DNA of 64,000 nucleotides, from the NCBI RefSeq assembly GCF_026262505.1, contig NC_067207.1, forward strand, positions 12,368,082-12,432,081, read 5' to 3'. The position numbers and the translations under genes are program-made. The stretch is from Trichomonas vaginalis G3 (lineage: Eukaryota > Parabasalia > Trichomonadida > Trichomonadidae). Below, piece after piece: positions 48,365 through 59,332 of the stretch. The notes below the pieces were generated by a model. It had not been told where the DNA came from and ran no database searches. It was given only the letters and a program-made list of their open reading frames with translations. Numbering within the stretch: position 1 is the stretch's first letter; each line of letters begins with the position of its first letter.

Positions 48365-49814
48365 GTTTTAAAAAAGAAATCATAAGATTTATAAACATTT
48401 TAACTTCCATTGACGAAATACGGATGTACTTGAAATAATTTGTTCGAAATAGCCACATCAGAATCCAGTATGTATTTGTTACGCTCATATGTTTTAAAAC
48501 TTTATATTTGATCCAGAAACATTGCAATAATTTTGATATATGAATAGCTTTCTTTGTAAAAGATATGAATTATTCTATAAAAACTATTTAAATTATATAT
48601 TACTGATAGATTTTACAAAAAAATATCTCAAATCAATGCTGAAATATGGTTTTATTTAAAATTATCCTCAAATCAGTTTCATCTATCTATTGGAAATGCC
48701 TGTAATTCATGCCAAGTTGTACAATATCAGTTTTTTGTTCTTTCATTATAAATTCATCAACTGATATAATGAAAATGAAATCACATTAAAAGTAGTTCTG
48801 TTATTAACTAATAGAATGTGCTAGGAATATTTATATTAAAACTAATTACAGGATATGGAATTCAATTTTATAGAATGTATTGAAAATTTTATTGTATCTC
48901 ATAGACCCTACAACATCATTCAACTTTCCAAAAGGCCAAATAAACATTGATGCTTATGATGTTAATTTCTAGTGTAGAGTCCTCTCATGCATTAAGCAGA
49001 AACAAGTTAGTAATTCACAACAACCATTGCGAGCTGGTGTATGTATATCAAATCTATTCTGTTCAGAAATTTCAAATTGTCAAAGATTTCGAAATGAAAT
49101 AGAAAAGAAATTAGGACATAGCTCATATTTGGTCATTAAATATGAATAATTTGGCATTTTAACAGCTGTGATATCATTTCATCAAAGTTGCGTCACAATT
49201 AATTTTTGATAAAAAATTTTGATCTAAGAATTCAAAACTAGAATTCTATAAATTCAGATTTAATAAAAAAAAAGTAGTAAGTTGAGATTTCAATGGTATT
49301 GAATATGTAATTAATCGTAAATTATATTTCGTTTTTGATAAGGGCATAGCTGACAACTAAAATAACTTAAAATTTTTAAAAATTAATAAATTCAATTAGT
49401 TATCACAAAATTGAAATTATTATCAGCTATTTTTAACGGTTTAACTGAAAATAACTTCATTGAAGGATTTGTAAACGAAAATTTATTGTAACAATGATAT
49501 ACATGAAGAATAATACGATTATTAGTTCTATCGTTTTAACTGAATTCACAATTTTCAATGCCTAAAAAGCTATTTTTAGCGGTTTTATTGAAATAATTTA
49601 TTCTATTTATCTTTATTTATTGATAATCGATATTTTAAATTAGATAAATAAGAATATCCTGTTTCGATCAAAAATTAAATTCTCCTCAATTTTTTCCCCC
49701 TCATTTTATTTTTAATTAAAATACGATATTGATTCTGCTAATATAAAACGCATTTAATAGTTTGATAGTCGAAAACAATTTTTAAAATTATTCCAATTCT
49801 GTAATTAACAATCT
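48365..49814. other. Gene-poor AT-rich interval
   Basis: No frame longer than 60 codons and no repeat I recognise. It continues the host sequence interrupted by the Polinton insertion. Confidence 0.65.
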
Positions 49815-50390
49815 TCAGCTAACAAATATACTAATATCTTCATCGCTCTCAAATATATTTGCTGGCTTTCCTTGAGGAAACATGTTATTCATTAATCGAT
49901 CCATTATTTTATCACCAACACTTGGAGCAGAATTATTAGCACTAGGTTCTGGAGCTTGAATTTTTAGTAACTCACCCATATCAGAAGGCTGTGCTTCATT
50001 TTTAGGAGGTGCTTCAGTTACATTTGCCACTTCGTTTTTACTGAGATATTTCCATCTATTTCTGATTGAATTACTAGTTCTCCCTGGTATATACTTAGAA
50101 ATTATATTCCATTTGTTTCCATACTCGCTAAACAGTTGCATGATTAAAACATCTTCTGAATCAGACCATTTTTCGTGTTTTATACTATCACTAAGGTAAT
50201 TTTTGTACCTCTCTCTACATTGTCTGGGGGTCCTTGTAACCATTAACCGAGAGATTTCTTTCCAAGAAATTGGCTCCTTTTGAGATTCAACTATTTGTTT
50301 GAGCTTTAAGTCTTCCTCAGGAGTAAATTTTGATTTGCCTCCTACAGTCCCGGCATGAGGTGGGACACCTGAAGGTAAAAGTCGATCCAT
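49815..50390 (-). CDS. R2R3 Myb-like DNA-binding protein
   Basis: A 191-residue protein. Two Myb repeats at residues about 20-70 (SKFTPEEDLKLKQIVESQ, W in ISWKEISRLM, RTPRQCRERYKNYLS) and about 71-118 (EKWSDSEDVLIMQLF, NKWNIISKYIPGRTSNSIRN, RWKYLS) show the spaced Trp/aromatic residues of the fold. The tail is acidic and likely disordered. Small two-repeat Myb proteins are a large family in T. vaginalis and include known regulators of host-adhesion genes. Start from the ATG at 50390. Confidence 0.93.
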   Translation of the reverse strand: MDRLLPSGVPPHAGTVGGKSKFTPEEDLKLKQIVESQKEPISWKEISRLMVTRTPRQCRERYKNYLSDSIKHEKWSDSEDVLIMQLFSEYGNKWNIISKYIPGRTSNSIRNRWKYLSKNEVANVTEAPPKNEAQPSDMGELLKIQAPEPSANNSAPSVGDKIMDRLMNNMFPQGKPANIFESDEDISIFVS

Positions 50391-53354
50391 TTATTGAATT
50401 TTAATGATTTGAATGCACTTTCAAAATATTGTATAGATGTAATATTATCAGTAAAGACAACTTCGAATATGAACTGCAATCATCAATATTCTACCAACTT
50501 CAAATTCTGAGAATTTTTAATTTTATTTATTTTATGAAAATAATATTGTTCAATTCACCAATTATTTATGATTCCAAAATTTTATGAAAATTATTCAAGA
50601 TAGGGGTTAACAAAAAAGTTAAATTAATTGTGTTAAGTCATGTATTATTTCCATCAAAACAATAGGTTCTTCCTACCTGCTTAATAATCATTCAGGAAGC
50701 CTTGAAGATAATTTATTCCTTTAATTGACATCGATAACATATAATTTCTATATGATAGCCATTTCGTATCATATCTGTTTTGATCAATCCATATATATAC
50801 TCATTCGATCTCAATATTTTGTAATGATATTTTGAATTTTCAAACAGTTTCTAGATTAATACCGCACAACAGCTTAGACTATTCGAGATGCACAAAATTA
50901 TAAACAAACAGTTTCCCTTTCTTCGAATATAAATTATTCTTTTACAGGCATTTAACTGGTGAGTAGGTGACAAAAGTGCATACTCTTAAACAACCGTCGG
51001 ATTTCCGGGTGAAATCGTGACACACTTTCGTCTTTCGTAGGCAGTGGTGGTTGTTACAAAAGGTAACTTCGAATGTAGCGTGAAATCTGCAAAAAAAATT
51101 CTGAAATTTGAATGGAGAACACAAAAATTGAATAGTTTACGTCAATAAAAAAGAGAAAAATGAAGCCAATGTGTCTCGAACCTAGGACTTAGAGCAGCAA
51201 TCCCACTGTTTATCAAATTACACTACATGCATCTCTCACCTCAGTGAATGAGATCAACTATATGATAACTTTTTCCCCATTATATTCTTGTGGAAAAGTG
51301 ACAAATAGCAACTTTGACCCTCTCTCTTTAACTGGTCAAAAATTGATATCGCTCCATATAAGATAAACATATTTTCTGGCGAATCTTAATAAAATGATAT
51401 AATTCATTCACATATTTTTATTTTCTTATGATAAAAATCGATTAAGACTACGACATACAATTAACTATATATGATGGAACGTATGATAACATTTCTTAGA
51501 TTTATAATACTAAAAAACCAAATTAAATGCAATATACATATTAGTATTCAATCCTTTGTTAAAATAAAGCGAAGACTAATTCTTTTCAAACAGAAAATAT
51601 TTTTCTCATTGAATTCCTCAATTGTCTCTAGATATTTAATTAGTATATTTGAAAAGCGTAAAATATATAGTATTACTGCTAGTCTTTAAGCAGATGATTT
51701 TAAGCCTTATATTGATGCAAATTTCATGAGTAACAAATTACCTGTATATTCCATCAAATGCTTATTTGGAAACCTGCTTTTTGATTTTTTGTTATTTTCA
51801 ATTACGCTGATATTCTTATATTTATTTGAAGAAACTTAATAAACTGTACACCATATATGGAGTTTCTAAGTTACTATCATGCCAACACAGCTACCCAACT
51901 TCATTAAGCAATATCATTTCTTCGAAGCTAATAAAAAGAAAAAAAGTTGTAAGTCTTTAGCATTGATATGATTAGTCCTACATCTACAAAACAAGTCTCT
52001 TTCATTAACATGCTAACTGAAAGTTACAGTTTGAACAAGAATTAAAGAAGTTGATAATAAGATACTTGAAAATGGATATTTGAACAAATTTGCTCTGCTT
52101 TATCTTACCCACAATGCGGCTGCTTTATTCATTTATCTTGTTCACAAAACTGCTCTTAGAAATCATACCCAAATAGAAAAATTTGTATTAGACACTTCTA
52201 CTGAATTGAATTGCTTACTTAGTTCAAGATTAAAATATAGTATATTTTAGCCACCAATAATACCTAATAGAAGTGATAGGAGGATATAATCTATTTGCAT
52301 TCCACTAGGGCTAAAAAACAATATATGATATTATCTTGATAATGAATATAATTTATCAGTTTCATTACCAATTGATTTTTTATCTTACAAAAGGACACAG
52401 TAAATAATTATTAGTGATGCTGAAGTAATACAAATAAGGAAACGATTTGATCAATTGTTTGCAAATATAACAATAACAAATTAGACGCTAAAGAATTAAA
52501 AATTCAATACGATTAGAGATGTCCGAACTAGAATATTAAATAAATACATACTGTTTTGAAATTTCAATAGGGAAATTTAAAATAACTTCACTGAAAACTA
52601 GTTCGATCGTAACTAATCTTTGCATAAAGGGAATTAAGCAATATTGAGATTCTATAATGAGGATTTATTTTAAAATAGAAATAAAAGTGTAATTATTAAG
52701 AATGACTGAGTGGTAAATATATAAACAAGAAGCGAGCTAATTGAATGGAACAGTATTGAAGAATTTAAAATTATTGAAAAGAAATTTAACATTTTTTAAC
52801 TCGAAATAAGGAAATGGAATTGGAAATACCGCACTAAATTAAGTGTAAACATAATAAGTGAAAATAGTAAAATTTCGAATAATCATGAAATTTGTAAAAA
52901 TGATAGACAATATAAGAAAACATTAGATATGCAAAAAAAGTAAAAAACGCTAGAGTATTCAATTGGAAAGATAGCTTTGAAAAGTACCTGCGACATTGTG
53001 AGTAAGATAAAAGAATAATTTATTGAATTGGTTTTTTGATAAAAAACACATATTAATATATATATTGTAACTATTAATTTTTTAAATTTTCAAAATTTTG
53101 AATTTTATCTATCTCACCACAAAATTTATTTGAATGATGAAAACTCAAAGAATTTTAAAATCATGTTGCATTTATAATAAGAATCATGATTTGTAATTTG
53201 GCAACAATATCATGGATAATACATTCAATTTTGAAAACGCTAGGATGAATTTTGAATACTTCAGCGTTAGTAAACTTAAGAAAAATTGTGAACTAGCGAA
53301 ATATCGTTTCACAATTTTTGTGAGCTATCTCTTCTATCAAATCAATATCATTTT
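50391..53354. other. Long gene-poor region with a tRNA-like patch and a decayed frame
   Basis: About 3 kb without a gene I can support. 50940-51125 is less AT-rich and has a Cys/His-rich minus-strand frame (FCRFHATFEVTFCNNHHC) that could be a zinc-finger relic. 51150-51250 resembles a tRNA on the minus strand (listed separately). 52040-52250 on the plus strand has an open, protein-like stretch (NKFALLYLTHNAAALFIYLV) without an ATG, possibly a dead gene. Confidence 0.5.
51155..51240 (-). pseudogene. tRNA-like sequence, degraded
   Basis: On the minus strand it has a B-box-like AGGTTCGAGAC and, upstream at suitable distance, an A-box-like TAGTGTAATTTG, with GATTGCTGCTCTAAGTCCT between. But the acceptor and T stems do not close well, so it is at best a tRNA relic or tRNA-derived repeat. 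Confidence 0.3.
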
Positions 53355-53360
53355 TCATCA
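53355..53360 (+). promoter_or_regulatory. Inr box overlapping the E2F-like start
   Basis: TTTTTCATCATGAAC: TCATCA runs straight into the ATG at 53360, giving a leader of only a few bases, as is usual in trichomonads. It argues against the longer frame that starts at 53212. Confidence 0.55.
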
Positions 53361-54124
53361 TGAACTTCTACTACTATCAACCAGCATCAATCATGCAAGT
53401 CATCCCAGTCCACTACGGTGTCCAACAGAACACAGATAACTTCAGAACATCAATCATTAGTTTAGTTGAAACACTTGAACATGAAGCAAAGCAAAACTAC
53501 ACAATTACACAATTATGCACACGCTTTGCATTCCAGAGAAGACGTTTCTATGATGTAGTCAACGTTCTTGAAGCTGCTGGATGCTGCCAAAAGACAAATG
53601 TTGATTGCTTCGTTTGGCTTGGTATGGACAATGTTAAAACACATTTACAGAATCTCAGCAACGAAGTTAATCAGCAAAATGCCGATGCTAACATTGATGA
53701 CATTTTCCAGACAAGTGATTCAGTCACAATCTCAAATCTTTCCACACAATTCCTTCTTTCATTCATTGCTTTCAATCGCCCAGCACTTGACATCAAGAAA
53801 ATCAGTGCCTTCCTCTCAAGAAATAACAACCGCCTGAAAACAACATTGTGCAAGCTTTATCAGATTTCTCACATCCTTGAAGTTGTTGGAATCATCTCAA
53901 AGTCTATGATGCCAGGCGAAGTTGTTCTCAACAAGCAATTCTTCCCAGATATCAAGGTCAAAGCTTCCAATGATTCTCTCGACATCGAATCATTGCTCAG
54001 CAGACCAGTTGATAACTTAAACTCACGTGTCTTCGCAGAAAGATGGATTCATTTCAACAAGGTTCAGGAAATGAGTCTCCCAAGATCACCAATTTTCATG
54101 GTTCCTTCACCAATCTCCGCTTAA
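53360..54124 (+). CDS. E2F/DP-like winged-helix transcription factor
   Basis: A 254-residue protein. Residues about 30-90 form an E2F/DP winged helix; the recognition helix reads RRRFYDVVNVLEAAGCCQK, matching the RRRIYDVxNVLE hallmark of E2F/DP. Residues about 130-200 hold a second winged-helix-like segment (RPALDIKKISAFLSRNN, LKTTLCKLYQISHILEVVG), so it may have two DNA-binding domains like the atypical E2F7/8 group. The family controls cell-cycle genes. No dimerisation coiled coil or Rb-binding motif is evident. Codon use is cleaner and GC-richer than its surroundings, as in an active gene. Confidence 0.88.
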   Translation: MNFYYYQPASIMQVIPVHYGVQQNTDNFRTSIISLVETLEHEAKQNYTITQLCTRFAFQRRRFYDVVNVLEAAGCCQKTNVDCFVWLGMDNVKTHLQNLSNEVNQQNADANIDDIFQTSDSVTISNLSTQFLLSFIAFNRPALDIKKISAFLSRNNNRLKTTLCKLYQISHILEVVGIISKSMMPGEVVLNKQFFPDIKVKASNDSLDIESLLSRPVDNLNSRVFAERWIHFNKVQEMSLPRSPIFMVPSPISA

Positions 54125-54566
54125 TTTTGTTCGATTTTTGTTTGTAAAATAGATTTTGTTTGATATAAATTTTTAATTTTTTTTCCTTTTTCTCTTTATA
54201 AAGTGATTACAGTTTCAATTTTCAAATACTCTATTCGAACAGTTTCATATTTCCATAACTGTGACTCACAACTCTATCACAAACATATCATTATTATGAG
54301 TTGTTGTTCAAGATAGTAATTTTAAAAAAACTTTTGACTACAACATAGCTTCTAAGTCCTATTCATGGATATTGGCAACTATAGTCCATCGAAATTTAAC
54401 AATAAAAATAATTTTCATAATTATCTTCAAAACACAATGATTGAGATAATGCGCATTTATTCTTCTTTAACAGAATAAATGAAAAATCTATCTGTTTTGG
54501 AATAAACTGTATATTAAATTAACAAATTTATTTATAACAAAAAAATAACATTATATGAAACATTGG
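54125..54566. other. Intergenic interval between convergent genes
   Basis: AT-rich, with a T-run just after the E2F-like stop. Nothing else seen. Confidence 0.6.
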
Positions 54567-54875
54567 TCATTCTGTAACACCATCTTGTTTTACTTTTTCA
54601 AGGAGATCATCTTGTTGGAGAGGATCTTTTAATCCTTGGGTAAAGAATAATGGTGGAATAAGGTTTGCCTTTAACTCTTTGCGTTCATTCTCTACATCTC
54701 CATTATCTGAACCCATATCTTGATCATCCTGTCGATTGCTCTTTGAACATGTACAACCAGCAATAAGTAAAACGCATATAATTAATACAGATATTGAAAT
54801 AATTACAGTAGCTGTTGTTCCGCTTATCACGGTATGATTAACTGATGACGTGAGATAGGGAAACAACGAAATCAT
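54567..54875 (-). CDS. Small single-pass membrane protein
   Basis: A 102-residue protein from the ATG at 54875 (MISLFPYLTSSVNHT). Residues about 20-42 are a strong transmembrane segment (TATVIISISVLIICVLLIAG) followed by CTCSKSNRQ, where the cysteines could be palmitoylated, and a charged cytoplasmic tail with a dileucine (DDLLEK). This is the end-piece layout of trichomonad BspA-like surface proteins, but the extracellular part is missing, so it may be a small receptor or the 3' remnant of a lost surface gene. Confidence 0.6.
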   Translation of the reverse strand: MISLFPYLTSSVNHTVISGTTATVIISISVLIICVLLIAGCTCSKSNRQDDQDMGSDNGDVENERKELKANLIPPLFFTQGLKDPLQQDDLLEKVKQDGVTE

Positions 54876-56142
54876 TGTAACAAAGATTTTGTAAACTTCA
54901 CAAAGAGGTTGGATTATTTGCAAAATATGAATTATGTTTTAATAATATATAGGGAAAATATTTTTAACTCACAGTTTTTCAAATTCGACTTCGGTAAGAC
55001 TTGATGACCATTTCCGATTTTCCATGAGAATAGGAGCTATTGGATAGGACACATATACTGTCTGAACGTGAAACTTGTGATTACAAACGCAAGAATTCTA
55101 TTTTGAATCAAGGATAAATTCAATATTTTCATGGATAGGATATATTTGAAAATAACATATATAACAATGATTTGCGTGTACATTTATATTATCATAACAT
55201 CATTTCGATTGGTAGTCACAGTATGAATAGATTCATGCTGGCAAACCATTCTTAAAACAAACACACAATAACACAACATGCCAACATATTTTAAAATTTA
55301 AACAATGAGACAAAATAGTCAAAAATCAAAAAAATCTTGATCATCAAAATATATTTTGAAAAAGATGAAATTGCAAATATCATTCATATCTTGAATCATT
55401 AATTAATGATTGAATTATCTAATAATAGAAGTTTTTGTATAAATTATTTTTGTTCGTAAAGGAAATTTGGTATATACTCGACAAATACATATAAATGAAT
55501 CAATAAAACTTATAATAACGTTAGATTACTGAATTAGAGAATGAGAAACATTTTCTACCAAGTACGAAATATTAAGCCCATTACAATTTTGAAGCTGATA
55601 ATCATTGAAATAATACATTTGCAATATATTTAATGATACATTTTCATTACAATTGTAATATTGCATAATGAATAATTTTTTTTGGAATTTAGATTTCCGA
55701 AAGTGGGTGATAAACTAAGAAGCGTGTTATTGTACTGTACGGACTTAATTTCAAGAAAAATAACTAGGGGTAATCCATATTTCATTTTTTTAGGATGACA
55801 GTAATCCAAAAATTTGGAAACTTTGAATTATCAATTGAATTTTATGAAACATTTGGCCATTTTGTCAAATTAATTTAGATCACTATGAAATTTTCGATTA
55901 TATACTAAAGGATATGTAGCTAAATTCCTCAGAAAAATGATGTCAAATCATATAAAAATGTGAAAAATTTTATCGCGATTTTTCAGAAGATTGAACCGAT
56001 AAACCATTCAATTAATCGGGGCTATGATGTAACTCCGCATAATATGCAACAATCGTCCATTGTTGGTATTAGAAATTTGAGGGGAATTTATCTATTCAAT
56101 AAAATTCAAAAGCGTTAGGTTTTCATTGTATTTATTTTATTG
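54876..56142. other. Gene-poor AT-rich interval
   Basis: No frame or repeat supported. An Inr-like TCATTG at 56123-56128 lies 15 bp before the next gene's ATG. Confidence 0.6.
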
Positions 56143-56706
56143 ATGGATAAAGCACTGACTGAGAGGCAAACAAAAAACACCAAGAATCCATTCACAGCAG
56201 AGGAAGATAAGAAGCTTACAGATCTTGTGAAATTCTTTTCCAGGAAAAAAGATATAAATTGGACTTACATTTCTCAGCAAATGCAATCAAGAAATGCGAG
56301 ACAATGTAAAGATAGATGGACAAACTACCTCGACAATAGAGTGAACCATAAAGATTTCACTCCAGACGAAAATCACTTTTTATTGCAAAAAGTTGATGAA
56401 TTAGGCAAAAAGTGGAAGAAAATCGCAGCACTAATGAAAAATAGAACTGACGTGATGCTTAAATCTCAATACAGAAAATTAATGAGAAGAAACGCAAATG
56501 TTGATAATGTTTATGGGTTGTGCATGGAAGCGTACTCCACACGTAGGAAGTCTCAAAAGAGTAAAAATATTGTTCCAAAAATAGAAAATGAAACAGATGA
56601 AAAGGCCGAGTTTGATATATTCGAATTTCACGAGATAGATCAATTGGATTTGATACCACAGGAATATCCAGAAGATTTACTTCTTAATGACACCTATAAT
56701 ATTTGA
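56143..56706 (+). CDS. R2R3 Myb-like DNA-binding protein
   Basis: A 187-residue protein starting MDKALTERQT. Repeat 1 (about 12-65) has KNPFTAEEDKKLTDLV, INWTYISQQM and NARQCKDRWTNYL; repeat 2 (about 66-115) has KDFTPDENHFLLQKV, KKWKKIAALM and KNRTDVMLKSQYRKL. The tail is acidic (PQEYPEDLLLND). It belongs to the same broad family as the Myb at 49815 but is clearly diverged from it. Confidence 0.92.
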   Translation: MDKALTERQTKNTKNPFTAEEDKKLTDLVKFFSRKKDINWTYISQQMQSRNARQCKDRWTNYLDNRVNHKDFTPDENHFLLQKVDELGKKWKKIAALMKNRTDVMLKSQYRKLMRRNANVDNVYGLCMEAYSTRRKSQKSKNIVPKIENETDEKAEFDIFEFHEIDQLDLIPQEYPEDLLLNDTYNI

Positions 56707-57190
56707 AAAATATTTTGAATATTATTTTTTTGTTGCGAGCTTGTTTAATATTCAGTTTTTATGTAGAATAAAAGTTAAATACCTTTAATAGAGTTTACAT
56801 GCAAATATTGTATACTATGCCATTTTTATTGTTTGTATAGTAGTATATGAGAGCGGGTTGTGTGACTTTTTTTGTAAACGTAAGAATTCATACAATATTG
56901 AACGATTTTGTATCATTTTTTTTGACATATGAAGTAAAAAATGTATGATTCTTACGGTTTTTATTCTTACGTTTTAGAATAAATCAATATTTAAAAATGT
57001 TCAAAATTGTAAGACATTTACACTCAACCCATACATAAAAAAATATATTTTATCTTTTATAAAAGAAGCTATATATATATAGATGATGTTAGATATTCCA
57101 CAATTAATTAAAACAAGTGTTTAAATCATGAATGGAATCAATGGAGTCATAATCAAAGACCTCATAAACGAGTAAAAGAAACTTTAAAAA
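56707..57190. other. Boundary region of the second element, with inverted repeat
   Basis: Holds an imperfect inverted repeat, ACGTAAGAATTCATAC at 56878 against GTATGATTCTTACG ending at 56956, and TTCTTACG again at 56966. The left end of the second Maverick-type element should be here, but its partner end is outside the window, so I cannot place it. Confidence 0.45.
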
Positions 57191-57280
57191 CTAATGATTA
57201 TTTGAATTTATGAAATCAATTATTTGATTCATTCTTTCTTCAATCTCTTCTATTCTTTTTGTAAAATCATCTATTTTCAT
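57191..57280 (-). CDS. 29-aa coiled-coil peptide
   Basis: MKIDDFTKRIEEIEERMNQI then a short end. A heptad pattern and position head-to-head with the polymerase gene make it a plausible small element gene; too short for certainty. Confidence 0.35.
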   Translation of the reverse strand: MKIDDFTKRIEEIEERMNQIIDFINSNNH

Positions 57281-57403
57281 TAATGAGGTGATTCTTGATT
57301 GAGGAATAGATTTCAAACTAACCACCCCCTTTATTTTTGAAATTTTGAATCATATAAGAAACAAGATGAAAAAGCAGAAAGGGATACTAAAAATAATGTT
57401 TCA

Positions 57404-59209
57404 ATGGATGATTTTCAATACTATCACAATTTAATCCTTTCATCTAAATGCAAAATGTGTGGTAAAGCGTTTACATATGCAAATAAACCAACATTGGATA
57501 GAATCGATAATGAAAAACCGCATACCAAAGAAAATTGTCAGTTAATGTGTTGTTATTGCAATGTCGTAAAATCAAATAAAGATGAAGATGTTCAACGTTT
57601 AAGAATCAATTTAAGAAATTATGCATTAAAAAATAATTTACCAATGACTTTAGATTTGGTTGAAGCTTATCACATTCTCCGTAATGGAATTACTGGTGGT
57701 TTATCAAATGTTCAACATCGTGTTAATCTTAAAGGAATCACGCACATTAATAAACTTTCATATAATCCAGAAACTAAAACTGTATCAAATGAGGACACCA
57801 CCAACATCATGACTCATTTCGTTGGTGTTGATTTTAATTCATTATATCCTTCATCATTTTCATCTAATCCTCATGATTTCATTCAATATACTGACCATAA
57901 AATGTATATGCCGGGAAGATTGAATGGTGTTATCATTTGTGATACAGCAACAAAGAAAGCAAAAGCATTGGGAATTATTAGAAAGAAAAATACTTTATTC
58001 GTGGCTGAAGTAAAGGGTCACATTGATGAAAAATACATTAATGATTACATAAACTTTTTACCGATAATAAGAAACTTAGATATTATCACAGATGAAAAAA
58101 CAATTGGCAGTTTTATGTATAATTACATGAAATCAAACAATCTACCAGTTGACCAGAAACAGAGAAAATTAACTCAGTTAGCATCAACACACAACCAATA
58201 TCAACCATTTTCATCTTATTATCTTTGGTATCTAATAGACAGATTTCATTTTATCATTGATGACATTCAATCAATTTTAACATTTACTAAAAACACTTGC
58301 TTTAATGAATTTGCGAACGAATTTATGAACGAAAGACAAAAGGCTGAATTAGAAGGAAATAAAGGAAAAAGTTTATTTTGCAAGATTTCACTTAATGGAT
58401 CATATGGTTACGATGCAATGAATACACAAAATTACGCAAAGACTAAAATAATGAATGCACAGAAGGCACGCGTTGCATGTATGTCAAATAAGTTTAAAAA
58501 CATAAGAGAAATAGGTGAAGATACGTATCAAATGATGCTCAAAGATAGATTTTATAGATATGAAACATGTTTACAAGAGGCATTCTTTACTTTAGATAAT
58601 GCTAAATACTGGTATTTGGTTTTCATTTATGATTTTATGTATAAATGCTTGAATGTTAATCGTTTTCATTTCATTGAAGGTGATACTGATTCATCTTATT
58701 GGGCTATTGCTGGCGATCCAAATCTTCCTAACACTCAAGCATTTCAGGCGATTGTAACCAATAAAAAATTTTATGATAAAAACATTTTCAAATTCGCACC
58801 ATTTGATTTCTTCTGTTTTGATGAGAAATTTAAACCTAAATTAAAGAATAAAGCTGAAGAAAAAGCACATGAGAAGAAGTTATTGGGTTTAGCAATTGAG
58901 AAACAAGGCGATAACATGGTTGCTTTATGCCCCAAGTGTTATACATCATTCAACGGTTCAATGGGTGGAAGTGATTTTAAAAAGATTGCACAAAAAATGA
59001 AAGGTGTTAGTTTACGACAAAATAAACAATTAACACCTAAAAATTATTTGGATATAATAAATGATAAAGTGATATTTGATGGTCAGAATATTAATTTACA
59101 ACTTCAAAACGGGTCAATGACTCGCTTAACAATCGGTAAGACTGCATTAACAGGAGCACACACTAAGGCTGTATGTTGTGAAAATGGATGTTGTATGCCA
59201 TTTATTTAA
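57404..59209 (+). CDS. HNH-like zinc endonuclease domain fused to family B DNA polymerase palm
   Basis: A 601-residue frame. Residues about 12-62 are an HNH/endonuclease VII-like zinc domain: CKMCGKAF, LDRIDNEKPHTKENCQLMC, CYCNVVKSNKD. From about 135 a family B polymerase palm begins: motif A VGVDFNSLYPSSF (about 140-152), motif B CKISLNGSYGYDAM (about 326-339), motif C IEGDTDSSYWAI (about 425-436). Near the end CPKC and CCENGCC suggest a second metal site. It should copy the element's DNA. Such zinc domains are known inside some viral and organellar B polymerases; here it is at the very front of the frame. Confidence 0.88.
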   Translation: MDDFQYYHNLILSSKCKMCGKAFTYANKPTLDRIDNEKPHTKENCQLMCCYCNVVKSNKDEDVQRLRINLRNYALKNNLPMTLDLVEAYHILRNGITGGLSNVQHRVNLKGITHINKLSYNPETKTVSNEDTTNIMTHFVGVDFNSLYPSSFSSNPHDFIQYTDHKMYMPGRLNGVIICDTATKKAKALGIIRKKNTLFVAEVKGHIDEKYINDYINFLPIIRNLDIITDEKTIGSFMYNYMKSNNLPVDQKQRKLTQLASTHNQYQPFSSYYLWYLIDRFHFIIDDIQSILTFTKNTCFNEFANEFMNERQKAELEGNKGKSLFCKISLNGSYGYDAMNTQNYAKTKIMNAQKARVACMSNKFKNIREIGEDTYQMMLKDRFYRYETCLQEAFFTLDNAKYWYLVFIYDFMYKCLNVNRFHFIEGDTDSSYWAIAGDPNLPNTQAFQAIVTNKKFYDKNIFKFAPFDFFCFDEKFKPKLKNKAEEKAHEKKLLGLAIEKQGDNMVALCPKCYTSFNGSMGGSDFKKIAQKMKGVSLRQNKQLTPKNYLDIINDKVIFDGQNINLQLQNGSMTRLTIGKTALTGAHTKAVCCENGCCMPFI

Positions 59210-59266
59210 TATAATTTAAAATTTTATTTTTAACGAAATGCCACAGAAGAGACAAAAGGAACCGTT

Positions 59267-59332
59267 AATAATGAGGTGATTCTTGATCAAAGAGGTGGGT
59301 GCCCTTAAAACATTTATTTTATTTTTATATAA
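59267..59332 (+). promoter_or_regulatory. Leader of the integrase gene with repeated TAATGAGGTGATTCTTGAT
   Basis: The 19-mer TAATGAGGTGATTCTTGAT stands here and also at about 57280 before the polymerase gene. It is followed by a T-rich run and ATATAAATG at the integrase start. Confidence 0.5.

Noticed and set aside
51471-51689. 72-aa frame
   Set aside because: AT-rich composition-driven frame (Ile, Lys, Phe, Ser), with no domain or promoter signal.
53212-53439. 75-aa frame ahead of the E2F-like gene
   Set aside because: Overlaps the Inr and start of the E2F-like gene in another frame and has no features.
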